Source of the DNA: Candidatus Methylacidiphilales bacterium | Lineage (GTDB): Bacteria > Verrucomicrobiota > Verrucomicrobiia > Methylacidiphilales > JAAUTS01 | Assembly: GCA_028713655.1 (NCBI GenBank) | Contig: JAQTNW010000018.1 | Location: 1 to 63,959, forward strand | DNA length: 63,959 nt | Direction: 5' to 3' | Shown here: piece by piece, positions 43,764 to 52,928 of the stretch | Layout of the letters: each line of letters opens with the position of its first letter | How positions within the stretch are numbered: the first letter of the stretch is position 1 | Made by a program: the position numbers and the translations under genes | The notes under the pieces: model-generated | Databases searched by the model: none | What the model saw: the letters and a program-made list of their open reading frames with translations, nothing else | What the model was told of the DNA's origin: nothing

Positions 43764-44292
43764 CCGGGACGACACTCTGATCCGGAACATTCCGTATTTG
43801 GGTGATCCTTCCCGGGTGGAAATTCTGCCCGGGGTGAGGGAAGGCCTGCCGAGATTGAAGGAAGCCGGCCTGGAGTTGTTCCTGGTGTCGAATCAATCCG
43901 GAGTGGGGCGCGGACTGATCACGGAAGCGCAGGTGCATGCGGTGAACGAAGAGATGTTCCGCCGCCTCGGGGCCGGTCTATTTTCAGGCTTGTATTTGTG
44001 TTATGCCGCGCCCGAAGATCCCCAGGGCGTGCGGGAACGGAAACCGTCGCCCACCATGCTTTTTCGCGCACGGGACGAAAATAATATCGAGTTGGCGGAA
44101 AGCTTCATGCTGGGGGACCGGCTGAGTGACGTGCGCTGCGGTTTGAACGCGGGCTGCTGCAGTGTCCTGGTTTTGTCAGGCTATGAAGATGCGGAAGCGG
44201 ACAAGCGGCAGGCGCAGGACCTGGCGCATCATGTGGCGGCTGATTTTTGCGGGGCGGTGGATTGGATTTTAAGCAGGATGCTGGAAACATGA
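43735..44292 (+). CDS. gmhB: D-glycero-D-manno-heptose-1,7-bisphosphate 7-phosphatase (HAD-IIIA)
   Basis: HAD phosphatase of 185 aa acting just after the kinase in heptose activation. FLDRDDTLIRN holds the nucleophile and acid Asp, LVSNQSGVGRG is motif II, RKPSP the Lys motif, and FMLGDRLSDVRCGLNAG carries the final Asp pair. Odd: the zinc-binding loop normally Cys-x-His...Cys-x-Cys is reduced to LCYAAPEDPQGVRERKP with one Cys, so zinc is probably not bound. Starts at tandem ATGs 43735/43738 inside the end of hldE, and its stop overlaps kdsB (ATGA). Confidence 0.88.
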   Translation: MMKKRAVFLDRDDTLIRNIPYLGDPSRVEILPGVREGLPRLKEAGLELFLVSNQSGVGRGLITEAQVHAVNEEMFRRLGAGLFSGLYLCYAAPEDPQGVRERKPSPTMLFRARDENNIELAESFMLGDRLSDVRCGLNAGCCSVLVLSGYEDAEADKRQAQDLAHHVAADFCGAVDWILSRMLET

Positions 44293-45020
44293 GCGCTGCC
44301 ACTTCTCAAAAGACTGTTTGGGTGGTCATTCCGGCGCGGCACGCTTCCACCCGCTTTCCCGGCAAAATGCTGGCGGACATCAAGGGCAAGCCCCTGATCC
44401 GCCGTGTCTGGGAGGCTGTCGGCGCCGCGCGTTCCGTTTCCCGGATATTGATTGCGACGGATCACGAGGATATTTTCAATGCGGCCCGCGGTTTTGGAGC
44501 TGAAGTCCTCATGACCTCGCCGGAACTTTCCAGCGGCACGGACCGCGTGGCTGCAGTGACGGCTGGATGCGGGGCGGATTGGATTGTGAATGTCCAGGGC
44601 GATGAACCGATGATGCGGGGCGAAATTTTGGATCAATTTATCGGCGCGTTGGGGGATTTCCCGATGGCCACGCTGGCCCGGAAAATCACGGACCCGGAGG
44701 ATGTTCTCAACCCGAATGTCGTCAAGGTGGTGTCGGATTTTGCCGGGAAGGCGCTGTATTTTTCACGCTCGCAGATCCCGTATCCCAGGGAACCGGGCGG
44801 CGCGGTGGAGCACTGGCAGCACCTCGGGATTTACGCGTATCGCCCGGAAGTGCTTCAAAAACTGGTCAAATTGCCGCCGTCTCCGCTGGAACAGGCCGAA
44901 AAGCTCGAACAGTTGCGCGCCTTGCAGAATGGGATTGCGATTCAAGTTCTGCCCACTAACTTGGAAAGCATCGGAGTTGATACCCCCGAGGATTTGAAAC
45001 GCGTGTTGCGTTATTTTTAG
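44289..45020 (+). CDS. kdsB: 3-deoxy-manno-octulosonate cytidylyltransferase
   Basis: Activates Kdo with CTP to CMP-Kdo for lipid A/core assembly in the cytosol. 243 aa: VVIPARHASTRFPGKMLADIKGKPLI (nucleotide-binding R-x-x-S-x-R-x-P-x-K), LIATDHEDI, LSSGTDRVA, IVNVQGDEPMMRGEILD, KALYFSRSQIPYPRE and HLGIYAYRPEVL. ATG 44289 overlaps the gmhB stop by 4 bases. The next gene, pyrG, makes its CTP substrate. Confidence 0.97.
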   Translation: MSAATSQKTVWVVIPARHASTRFPGKMLADIKGKPLIRRVWEAVGAARSVSRILIATDHEDIFNAARGFGAEVLMTSPELSSGTDRVAAVTAGCGADWIVNVQGDEPMMRGEILDQFIGALGDFPMATLARKITDPEDVLNPNVVKVVSDFAGKALYFSRSQIPYPREPGGAVEHWQHLGIYAYRPEVLQKLVKLPPSPLEQAEKLEQLRALQNGIAIQVLPTNLESIGVDTPEDLKRVLRYF

Positions 45021-45053
45021 CGTGTGTAGTAGGGGAAGCGCCCCGGATTTTGA

Positions 45054-47443
<2,390 letters not shown>

Positions 47444-47457
<14 letters not shown>

Positions 47458-47887
47458 GCTATTTCCGGCCTTCATCCTTGTCCTGGGCGCCATCGGCGCA
47501 GGGCTGGCTTTTGGGCAAACGGATTTTGCGGTGGGTTCCATCATCAAGGGATTTGAGCTGCCGCAGCGGGACAAGCAGGGCAACCTGCAGTTGAAGATTT
47601 TCGGCAAGGAAGCCACGGTCATGAGCAAGAACCGAATCCAGGTGCACGGCCTCAGCATTGATATTTACAGCGGCGGGAAGGCGGGCACAAAGATGACATC
47701 CGACGAATGCGATTACTGGAGCGAGGAAAAGCGCCTGACCTCCAACAACGGCGTGAAGGTCGTGCAACCCAGCTTCGTGTTGACCGCAAAAAACATGGAT
47801 TGGGACCTCCAGGGATCGCGTGGAATTTTTAAGGAAAATGTCCTGGTAGTGATTACGCAACGAAACGCCGCACTTGTAACACCATGA
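47444..47887 (+). CDS. lptC: LptC-like periplasmic protein of LPS export
   Basis: A 147-aa protein with an N-terminal signal/anchor (KLFKLFPAFILVLGAIGAGLAF) and a beta-jellyroll-like mature part of OstA/LptC type: KGFELPQRDKQGNLQLKIFGKEA, VHGLSIDIYSG, TSDECDYWSEEKRLTSNNGVKV and LTAKNMDWDLQGSRGIF. LptC links the LptBFG transporter to the LptA bridge in the periplasm. Assignment rests on fold-like motifs and on position directly before lptA and lptB. Overlaps kdsA and, by ATGA, lptA. Confidence 0.82.
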
Positions 47888-48366
47888 AAAGAATCCATAC
47901 AACCATCATTTCAGCCGCGCTCCTTGGGTTTTTGTGTCTCCCGCTCGGGGCCGAGGATCCGGCGCCGGCCGATGCCTCGAAATCCGATGTCAAGGAAACC
48001 ATCGTCAACAGCAACACCTTCCGCCTCGATATGGGAAAAAAGGAGGGCACGTTCACGGGCAGCGTGACGGTCAAGGACCCCAAGTTTGATTTGGAATCGG
48101 AGGAACTGGTGGTTTATTTCAACAAGGACAATCAAATGGAACGGCTCGTGGCGCGGGGCAATGTCAAAATCCGCCAGGCTCAGGGCCACAGTTCCACCAG
48201 CCGCGAAGCCGAATACACCGTGGCGGATAAAAAAATCAAGCTCACCGGCGACCCGGTTGTGTTGCAGGGCGGGAACCGGGTGACCGGAACGGTGATCACC
48301 ATTTATCCGGACTCCGACCGCATGGATGTGGATGGACACACCAAAATCCAGTTTTTCCTCCAATAA
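47884..48366 (+). CDS. lptA: LptA/OstA-like periplasmic LPS-transport protein
   Basis: A 160-aa protein with a signal peptide (IHTTIISAALLGFLCLPLGA) and the OstA beta-jellyroll: NSNTFRLDMGKKEGTFTGSVTVKDPKFDLESEELVVYF, MERLVARGNVKIRQAQGHSSTSREAEYTVADKKIKLTGDPVVLQGGNRVTGTVITIY. LptA forms the periplasmic bridge for LPS to the outer membrane. Its ATG overlaps the lptC stop, and lptB follows 18 bases downstream. Confidence 0.92.
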   Translation: MKRIHTTIISAALLGFLCLPLGAEDPAPADASKSDVKETIVNSNTFRLDMGKKEGTFTGSVTVKDPKFDLESEELVVYFNKDNQMERLVARGNVKIRQAQGHSSTSREAEYTVADKKIKLTGDPVVLQGGNRVTGTVITIYPDSDRMDVDGHTKIQFFLQ

Positions 48367-48384
48367 TCCACCTGCCCACGCCGA

Positions 48385-49113
48385 ATGCCTGAACCGATCA
48401 TCAGAGCCGCAGGGCTGGTCAAGACCTACGGGGAACGCAACGTGGTCAATGGCGTCAGCCTCAATATCTTTGCAAACGAAGTGGTCGGCCTGCTGGGCCC
48501 GAATGGCGCCGGGAAAACCACCACGTTCAACATGGTCGTCGGCTTGGTGCGTCCGACCAGCGGCGAGATCTATTTGAACGGCGAGGATGTGGCGGACATG
48601 CCCATGTACCGGCGCGCGCGGCGCGGGATCGGTTACCTGCCGCAGGAGGAATCCATCTTTCGGAAATTGACGGTTGAGCAAAATCTGCTGGCCATTCTCG
48701 AAACGCTTCCGATCCCGCCGGAAGAACAAATGGAGCGGATGAACGACCTGCTGGCCGAGCTGGGCATCGAACACGTCCGCAAGAGCCGGGCGTACATGCT
48801 GTCGGGCGGCGAGAAGCGGAGGTTGGCGATAGCGAGATGTCTCTGCACGGACCCGGCCATTTTTCTGCTGGACGAACCCTTCAGCGGGGTGGATCCGCTG
48901 GCGGTTTATGACATTCAACAGATCATCCTTTCCATCCGCGCCAAGGGCATGGGTGTGTTGATCACCGACCACAATGTCAGGGAAACGTTGTCCGTCGTGG
49001 ACCGCGCGTACCTGATCTGCGAAGGCCGCGTCGAGAGCGAAGGGACCAGCGACTTTTTGATCAACGACCCGATTGCGCGCGAGCTCTACCTCGGGCCGCG
49101 GTTTAATCTGTAG
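48385..49113 (+). CDS. lptB: LPS export ABC transporter ATP-binding protein
   Basis: Cytosolic ATPase of the LptB2FG transporter. 242 aa: Walker A LLGPNGAGKTTTF, GIGYLPQEESIFRKLTVEQNLLAILE (Q-loop and the LptB-specific sequence after it), signature LSGGEKRRLAIARCL, Walker B IFLLDEPFSGVDP, switch His in GVLITDHNVRETL. The family-typical C-terminus (LINDPIARELYLGPRFNL) is complete. LptF/LptG are not in the window. The last gene of the LPS operon, with no clear terminator after it. Confidence 0.97.
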   Translation: MPEPIIRAAGLVKTYGERNVVNGVSLNIFANEVVGLLGPNGAGKTTTFNMVVGLVRPTSGEIYLNGEDVADMPMYRRARRGIGYLPQEESIFRKLTVEQNLLAILETLPIPPEEQMERMNDLLAELGIEHVRKSRAYMLSGGEKRRLAIARCLCTDPAIFLLDEPFSGVDPLAVYDIQQIILSIRAKGMGVLITDHNVRETLSVVDRAYLICEGRVESEGTSDFLINDPIARELYLGPRFNL

Positions 49114-49476
49114 CCGTTTAAAGTCCCCTCTATCAAGAGGGGCAGAAAGGTCGCCACAGCGACCGCTTCGGGGTGTGTTGATTTCCTTGGATTTCTCACG
49201 GATATCGCGCGCGCAAAGGAAAAACGGGTTTGCTTTGGTGTTTAACAGGAGCGCGGGCGTCCCGCCCGCAGTCGCAGGCGTCCCGCCAGCGACACTCATC
49301 TCCTTCACCAGCCTTGAGGCTTTGTTTTTAAAAAAACACCCTGAAATTTCTTTGTGATCCGAAAGTTTTGCGTGCTATAGGAGTTATTGTGTTGGGATTA
49401 GACCGGGAAGAAACATGAGGGTTTTATTCTATAAAGCATGCCTTGTGGTGTTTAGTGTAAAGAGTCTGTACGAAAT
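49114..49476. repeat. Gene-free spacer with palindromic repeats
   Basis: Right after lptB: CCCCTCT/AGAGGGG around ATCA (49124-49141) and GGTCGC/GCGACC around CACA (49149-49164), then GGGGTGTGTTG. This two-hairpin pattern resembles short dispersed elements of many bacterial genomes. Further on, GGGCGTCCCGCC and GGCGTCCCGCC form a degenerate direct repeat (49254-49292). The last 150 bases become AT-rich ahead of the trypsin-like gene. Confidence 0.55.
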
Positions 49477-50349
49477 ATGATAAAATGTAAAAAACAGATC
49501 GATTTATTAGCTCGTCATGTTGCTCATGAGGTGCTGAGTAATGCCCAAAAAGAGGCGAAAGCTTTACAAGCTTACATATGTGCTGTCTATCGACCTGACA
49601 AAAATATGGAGCCAGAGCAATTTGCAACTGCGACGCGCATCAAGGTTGATGATCACTACTTTTTAGTTACGGCAGCTCATGTACTTGATGATAACGACGA
49701 CGGAAATACCTTATATATTCAAGGACATGTCTCTGGAAAGTTGGAGGAACTCGTCGGCGATTCGTTCCGGAGTAGCAAGGTGATTGGGAGCCGGAAACAA
49801 GACCACACGGATATTGGCGTTGTAAAAATCAATGGCACATTGTTGGATAACATAGGGCGTGATTATTTTATGTCAGTCGAGATGCTTGACCCGAATGATA
49901 CCGGAACGAGTGGGGGGATTTATTTAGCGATGGGCTTCCCTGCATCGAAGAATAGGCTCACTTACAATGCTGGAGGCAAAATCAAATGCAGGGGCATGCT
50001 CTACACCGCAAATATACTACCTAAAGAAAAGATTGATCAATTAAAACTCGGGAATTCCGCACATCTGCTAATTGGTTTTGATAAGAAGAATACACATACC
50101 AAGGACGGTGTTAGGATTGTCCCCCCTGACCCGACAGGTCTGAGTGGGGGACCTTTATGGCGATATAGCCCATATGACGATAGTCCAGTAAAAAGCCGAT
50201 GCGTTGGAATAATGATTGAGTGGCGACAGGAAGTGAAGGGACTTCTGGCGCTTCGAGTGCCTGTCTTAATTGCTGGTATTGCTCACGAGTATCCTCAGTT
50301 AAAACAATATTTGCCCCAAACAATCACAGTTCGTGTAAATATTGCTTAG
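49477..50349 (+). CDS. Trypsin-like serine protease domain protein, AT-rich
   Basis: A 290-aa protein with a chymotrypsin-fold triad: His in YFLVTAAHVLDDND (~70), Asp in QDHTDIGVVKING (~110) and Ser in DPTGLSGGPLWRYSP (~225). The spacing fits a compact S1 domain. There is no signal peptide or PDZ domain, so it is probably cytosolic. Base composition is clearly more AT-rich than the LPS operon beside it, and an IS5-family fragment follows within a base of its stop, so acquisition by transfer is likely. Stand-alone cytosolic trypsin-like proteins are known as effectors in some defence systems; nothing here proves that role. Confidence 0.8.
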   Translation: MIKCKKQIDLLARHVAHEVLSNAQKEAKALQAYICAVYRPDKNMEPEQFATATRIKVDDHYFLVTAAHVLDDNDDGNTLYIQGHVSGKLEELVGDSFRSSKVIGSRKQDHTDIGVVKINGTLLDNIGRDYFMSVEMLDPNDTGTSGGIYLAMGFPASKNRLTYNAGGKIKCRGMLYTANILPKEKIDQLKLGNSAHLLIGFDKKNTHTKDGVRIVPPDPTGLSGGPLWRYSPYDDSPVKSRCVGIMIEWRQEVKGLLALRVPVLIAGIAHEYPQLKQYLPQTITVRVNIA

Positions 50350-50590
50350 AGTGTGTTGAAAAAGTCATAATATCATTCAGTTAGCGATAACATTAGACAT
50401 GAGATTGATGAATGCCAGGCGGATGAAGGCGGCGCTATGAGAGATAAGGCGCTCATAATCCTTGACCAGCCGTCGGCACTTGGTGAGCCACGCGAAGCTG
50501 CGTTCCACGATCCAGCGGTGAGGTTGCACCACAAACCCTTTTTGTCCACTCAAGGCCCTGAGAATTTCCAAATGGAGTTTCCCGTAACGT
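50350..50590 (-). mobile_element. IS5-family insertion sequence remnant (one end)
   Basis: The plus-strand edge GAGTGTGTTGAAAAAGTC looks like an IS5-group terminal repeat. Inside, on the minus strand, positions 50377-50571 encode the last ~64 residues of a transposase: FVVQPHRWIVERSFAWL then CRRLVKDYERL, the conserved C-terminal E-containing segment of the DDE domain. The rest of the transposase and the other end are missing, so the element is dead. Its inner border lies near 50590, about 95 bases from the ParE stop. Confidence 0.85.
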
Positions 50591-50684
50591 GAATGGGGTC
50601 AACGCCTGACATTGACAAAAGAGGCGGCACTATGCGCTTTTTGTGCAAACGCGCTGAGATAAGAAAATTTGAAAATCACCTGCT

Positions 50685-50984
50685 TTAATCTGCGCGATCT
50701 CGCCAATAGCCGGGTTCTCTATGCAAATGCATCACGGCTATAATATGGATGGTGTCTTCATCCGACATGCGAAAAATCACACCGTAAGGGAAGCGGGCAA
50801 GCTGCACGCGTCGGAAGTCTTCTTGGAGGCAAGTGTAAAGTAACGGTTGGCAGCGCGCCTTTTCCATGGCCACGGAAGCTTCCATTAGAAAGCTCCGTCC
50901 CAGGCTAATTTCGCGCAACTGGTAATACTTGGCGGCTTTGGCTGCCTCGCGGGCTGCGGCGGGGTGGATGAGCAGCCGTTTCAC
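50685..50984 (-). CDS. ParE/RelE-type toxin
   Basis: A 99-aa RelE/ParE-superfamily protein: VKRLLIHPAAAREAAKAAKYY (start and first helix), SLGRSFLMEASVAMEKARCQPLLY, VQLARFPYGVIFRMSDEDTIHIIAVMHLHREPGYWRDR. The strands-plus-conserved-Arg pattern and the C-terminal HLHREPGYWRDR are typical of ParE-like toxins. GTG 50984 is the start because it overlaps the antitoxin stop (GTGA), the coupling seen in these modules; the frame extends further upstream inside the antitoxin gene without homology. Confidence 0.88.
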   Translation of the reverse strand: MKRLLIHPAAAREAAKAAKYYQLREISLGRSFLMEASVAMEKARCQPLLYTCLQEDFRRVQLARFPYGVIFRMSDEDTIHIIAVMHLHREPGYWRDRAD

Positions 50985-51205
50985 CCCAGTTGCTTTTCCA
51001 CATAATTTTCGAAATCCTGGAGGCTCAGACCTTCCACCGATCCATTTTCCAACTCGCGGGCACGCTTTTTGATTTCCTGAAGCCACTGAGGACTGAGGGG
51101 CGCGTCGTCGTTACACTCCAGACTGTTGATCAGGACGCTGGCCAGCCTGGAACGCTGTTCCAAAGGCAGGGTAAGCGCTTGATCAATAACTTCCTCAAAG
51201 CTCAT
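50981..51205 (-). CDS. Antitoxin of the addiction-module component family
   Basis: A 74-aa acidic helical protein, MSFEEVIDQALTLPLEQRSRLASVLINSL at the N-terminus and LSPQWLQEIKKRARELENGS, GLSLQDFENYV at the C-terminus. This pattern (helix, L-P-x-E-x-R/x, S-L-E; then W-x-E-I-x-x-R) matches the short antitoxins encoded ahead of ParE/RelE toxins. Start chosen at MSFEEV for homology; a Met six codons earlier is possible. The promoter must lie in the 51.2-51.45 kb spacer, which carries perfect palindromes. Confidence 0.85.
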   Translation of the reverse strand: MSFEEVIDQALTLPLEQRSRLASVLINSLECNDDAPLSPQWLQEIKKRARELENGSVEGLSLQDFENYVEKQLG

Positions 51206-51321
51206 GAATTTACTGTAAATCATGGAAGTCTTTTGTCGAGCTTGATGGGCTTATTTCAGAAGAACGGTAAGATCGTTTTATCCTTGGATGGGGGAGGATT
51301 GCCACATGGCGAATTTGTACT

Positions 51322-51345
51322 GCGGCGGCACGACGCCGCTTTTTT
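51322..51345 (+). terminator. Terminator-like hairpin with T-run
   Basis: GCGGCG-GCACGA-CGCCGC followed by six T on the plus strand. There is no plus-strand gene just upstream, so what it would terminate is unclear; antisense or read-through RNA from the toxin locus is one option. Confidence 0.5.
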
Positions 51346-51347
51346 AC

Positions 51348-51393
51348 AACGGGCGACATGTCGCCCGTTTCCAAAGCGCAGACATGTCTGCGC
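51348..51393. repeat. Two adjacent perfect palindromes centred on ACATGT
   Basis: Palindrome 1 spans 51348-51369 (22 bases, half AACGGGCGACA). Palindrome 2 spans 51376-51393 (18 bases, half GCGCAGACA). They are six bases apart, share the GACATGTC core, and sit between the antitoxin gene and the end of the Deg-like lipoprotein gene. They could be a binding site or a structured repeat. Confidence 0.8.
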
Positions 51394-51417
51394 ACTCCAA
51401 AAATTTCTTTTGACAAC

Positions 51418-51442
51418 GAATTTCCCGCGCAGCGGGAAATTC
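51418..51442 (-). terminator. Hairpin at the end of the Deg-like lipoprotein gene
   Basis: Perfect 11-bp stem GAATTTCCCGC/GCGGGAAATTC around GCA. Its inner edge overlaps the stop codon of the minus-strand lipoprotein gene. No T-run follows closely, so it may be a stabilising 3' stem rather than a full intrinsic terminator. Confidence 0.6.
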
Positions 51443-52928
51443 AGGGAATCCGCTTCAGCTCATTCAGGCGATAGAGCTTTTGGAGCTGCGGTTCTTCCAA
51501 GCGCAGGCGCGGGATATCGAGATAGATGATCCTGGGGTCTTCCTCGAATTCGACGGTGCAAAATTCCGGGCCGGATTGCTCCAGCGCGGGGTCAATGTCC
51601 GAAAGCCGGCGGATTTCCTTCCCATTGATCTTTGTGACGATCAGGGTATGAAGCCGGTCATAACCAATGTTGCTCGGCGCGGCCAGCACCTGGCTTAAAA
51701 TCACGAGGCGCCGTTTTTCAGCGCCGAACAATTCGTCTTGATAGGCATCCTGATACACCAGCTTTTGCGGCGCTGTTGTCGCCCAGTTTTCGCCCCACTC
51801 CCTCAGGTAAGGGCGCGAAAGTTCAAGAAAGACCAGTCCGCCCAATACATAATAGCCGGGCGCCCGGTCATACAGATACGGCGGGCAGACAAACTTTTCC
51901 GGCTTTTTCCTGTCAAGCTGAAGCACAAATTCCATCGGCTTGCCCTTCCGCAGAATTTTGACCTTGAGCTTGTCGCCCACGGCATAGCGGCTTGCAACCC
52001 AGTTTTCGACGCCCACTTTTCCGTACGGCGGGCATTGATAATGTCCATCCATGTCAACCGGCGTGCCATCCACAGCCAGCAAGACATCGCCGGACTCCAG
52101 ACCGGCCTTGGCCGCGGGGCTTTCCGGGCCGATCCGAGTCAGATAAACTCCGCCGCTCTCATTTTCCGCCCCGGCATAGCGGCGCAATTGCGGATCGCGC
52201 AGGGTTGAGTATGAAAATCCGGTTTGAGGGAAACTGGAGGCTTGACCGTTCCCAGCCTCCTTGAGGAAACGCTCAATGACCTCCGAGGGGATGACTGTTG
52301 CGTTCTGTGTCCTGGCATCGTAGCGAAACAACAAGCCTGCGAGACGACTATGGCTGAGCGCCGGGAGTACCGAGCCGCCCTCGCGGATTTGAAGCGACAA
52401 ATTGAGGCGATACAGCAGCAGGCGGGTCGCGTCATCGGTGTAACGCCCGACTTCCACGGTGTTGATGTAGCCCTTGGTTGCGGCCAGTGTGTCATTGCTT
52501 TCCAACTGCCAGATGTCGATTTCATCATTCGTGGCAGCCGGTGCGGCAAGCGAGAGCGGTGTGAGATCGGAGAAAAAGCCCGCGTCGTCGCTTTTTAGCA
52601 GGGCGAGATTGGCTTCGTAATCGACCCATTCGACTGTGGCGGGGGTTTTGGCGCCGCTTTCGGCTTTTTCGATTTCAATGTAGGTGGCGTCCGCAATGAC
52701 CTCAGCCGTGACCAGAACCCGGTTCCCGGAAAGAATCGGAGCGACGGCGCGGTGCGTCACGGGCTGGCGTTTCAACCAGGGCCGGTGGAAATCATAAGCC
52801 TGGCCGGTGGCGGTGACCCGGACAATGGAATGATTGCCCTTCACCGTCCGTACGGCATGCCATTCCGGGGCGTGGCAACCCAGGATCAGCAGTGAACAAA
52901 TAACGTTAAGGAGTAATCGCGTCGCCAA
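51441..52928 (-). CDS. Deg-like lipoprotein with dead protease domain and PDZ domain
   Basis: A 495-aa paralogue of the upstream protease. TTG 52928 is the start: GAGG lies 9 bases upstream, and the leader LLLNVICSLLILGC gives a lipobox Cys at 18, so it is a lipoprotein. Aligned with its neighbour, all three catalytic positions are lost: TNAHVV becomes TAEVIA (His to Glu), DLAIL becomes NLALL (Asp to Asn), GNSGGP becomes REGGSV (Ser to Glu). The PDZ part is intact: VYLTRIGPESPAAKAGLESGDVLLAVDGTPV. A second PDZ-like end holds NGKEIRRLSDIDPALE. It overlaps the upstream gene by 23 bases and is probably a partner, chaperone or regulator of it. Confidence 0.87.
   Translation of the reverse strand: MATRLLLNVICSLLILGCHAPEWHAVRTVKGNHSIVRVTATGQAYDFHRPWLKRQPVTHRAVAPILSGNRVLVTAEVIADATYIEIEKAESGAKTPATVEWVDYEANLALLKSDDAGFFSDLTPLSLAAPAATNDEIDIWQLESNDTLAATKGYINTVEVGRYTDDATRLLLYRLNLSLQIREGGSVLPALSHSRLAGLLFRYDARTQNATVIPSEVIERFLKEAGNGQASSFPQTGFSYSTLRDPQLRRYAGAENESGGVYLTRIGPESPAAKAGLESGDVLLAVDGTPVDMDGHYQCPPYGKVGVENWVASRYAVGDKLKVKILRKGKPMEFVLQLDRKKPEKFVCPPYLYDRAPGYYVLGGLVFLELSRPYLREWGENWATTAPQKLVYQDAYQDELFGAEKRRLVILSQVLAAPSNIGYDRLHTLIVTKINGKEIRRLSDIDPALEQSGPEFCTVEFEEDPRIIYLDIPRLRLEEPQLQKLYRLNELKRIP

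Noticed and set aside
47911-49308. Open frame of 465 codons on the minus strand across lptA and lptB
   Set aside because: It covers well-identified genes in antisense; its His/Gln/Arg-rich composition is an artefact of codon bias.
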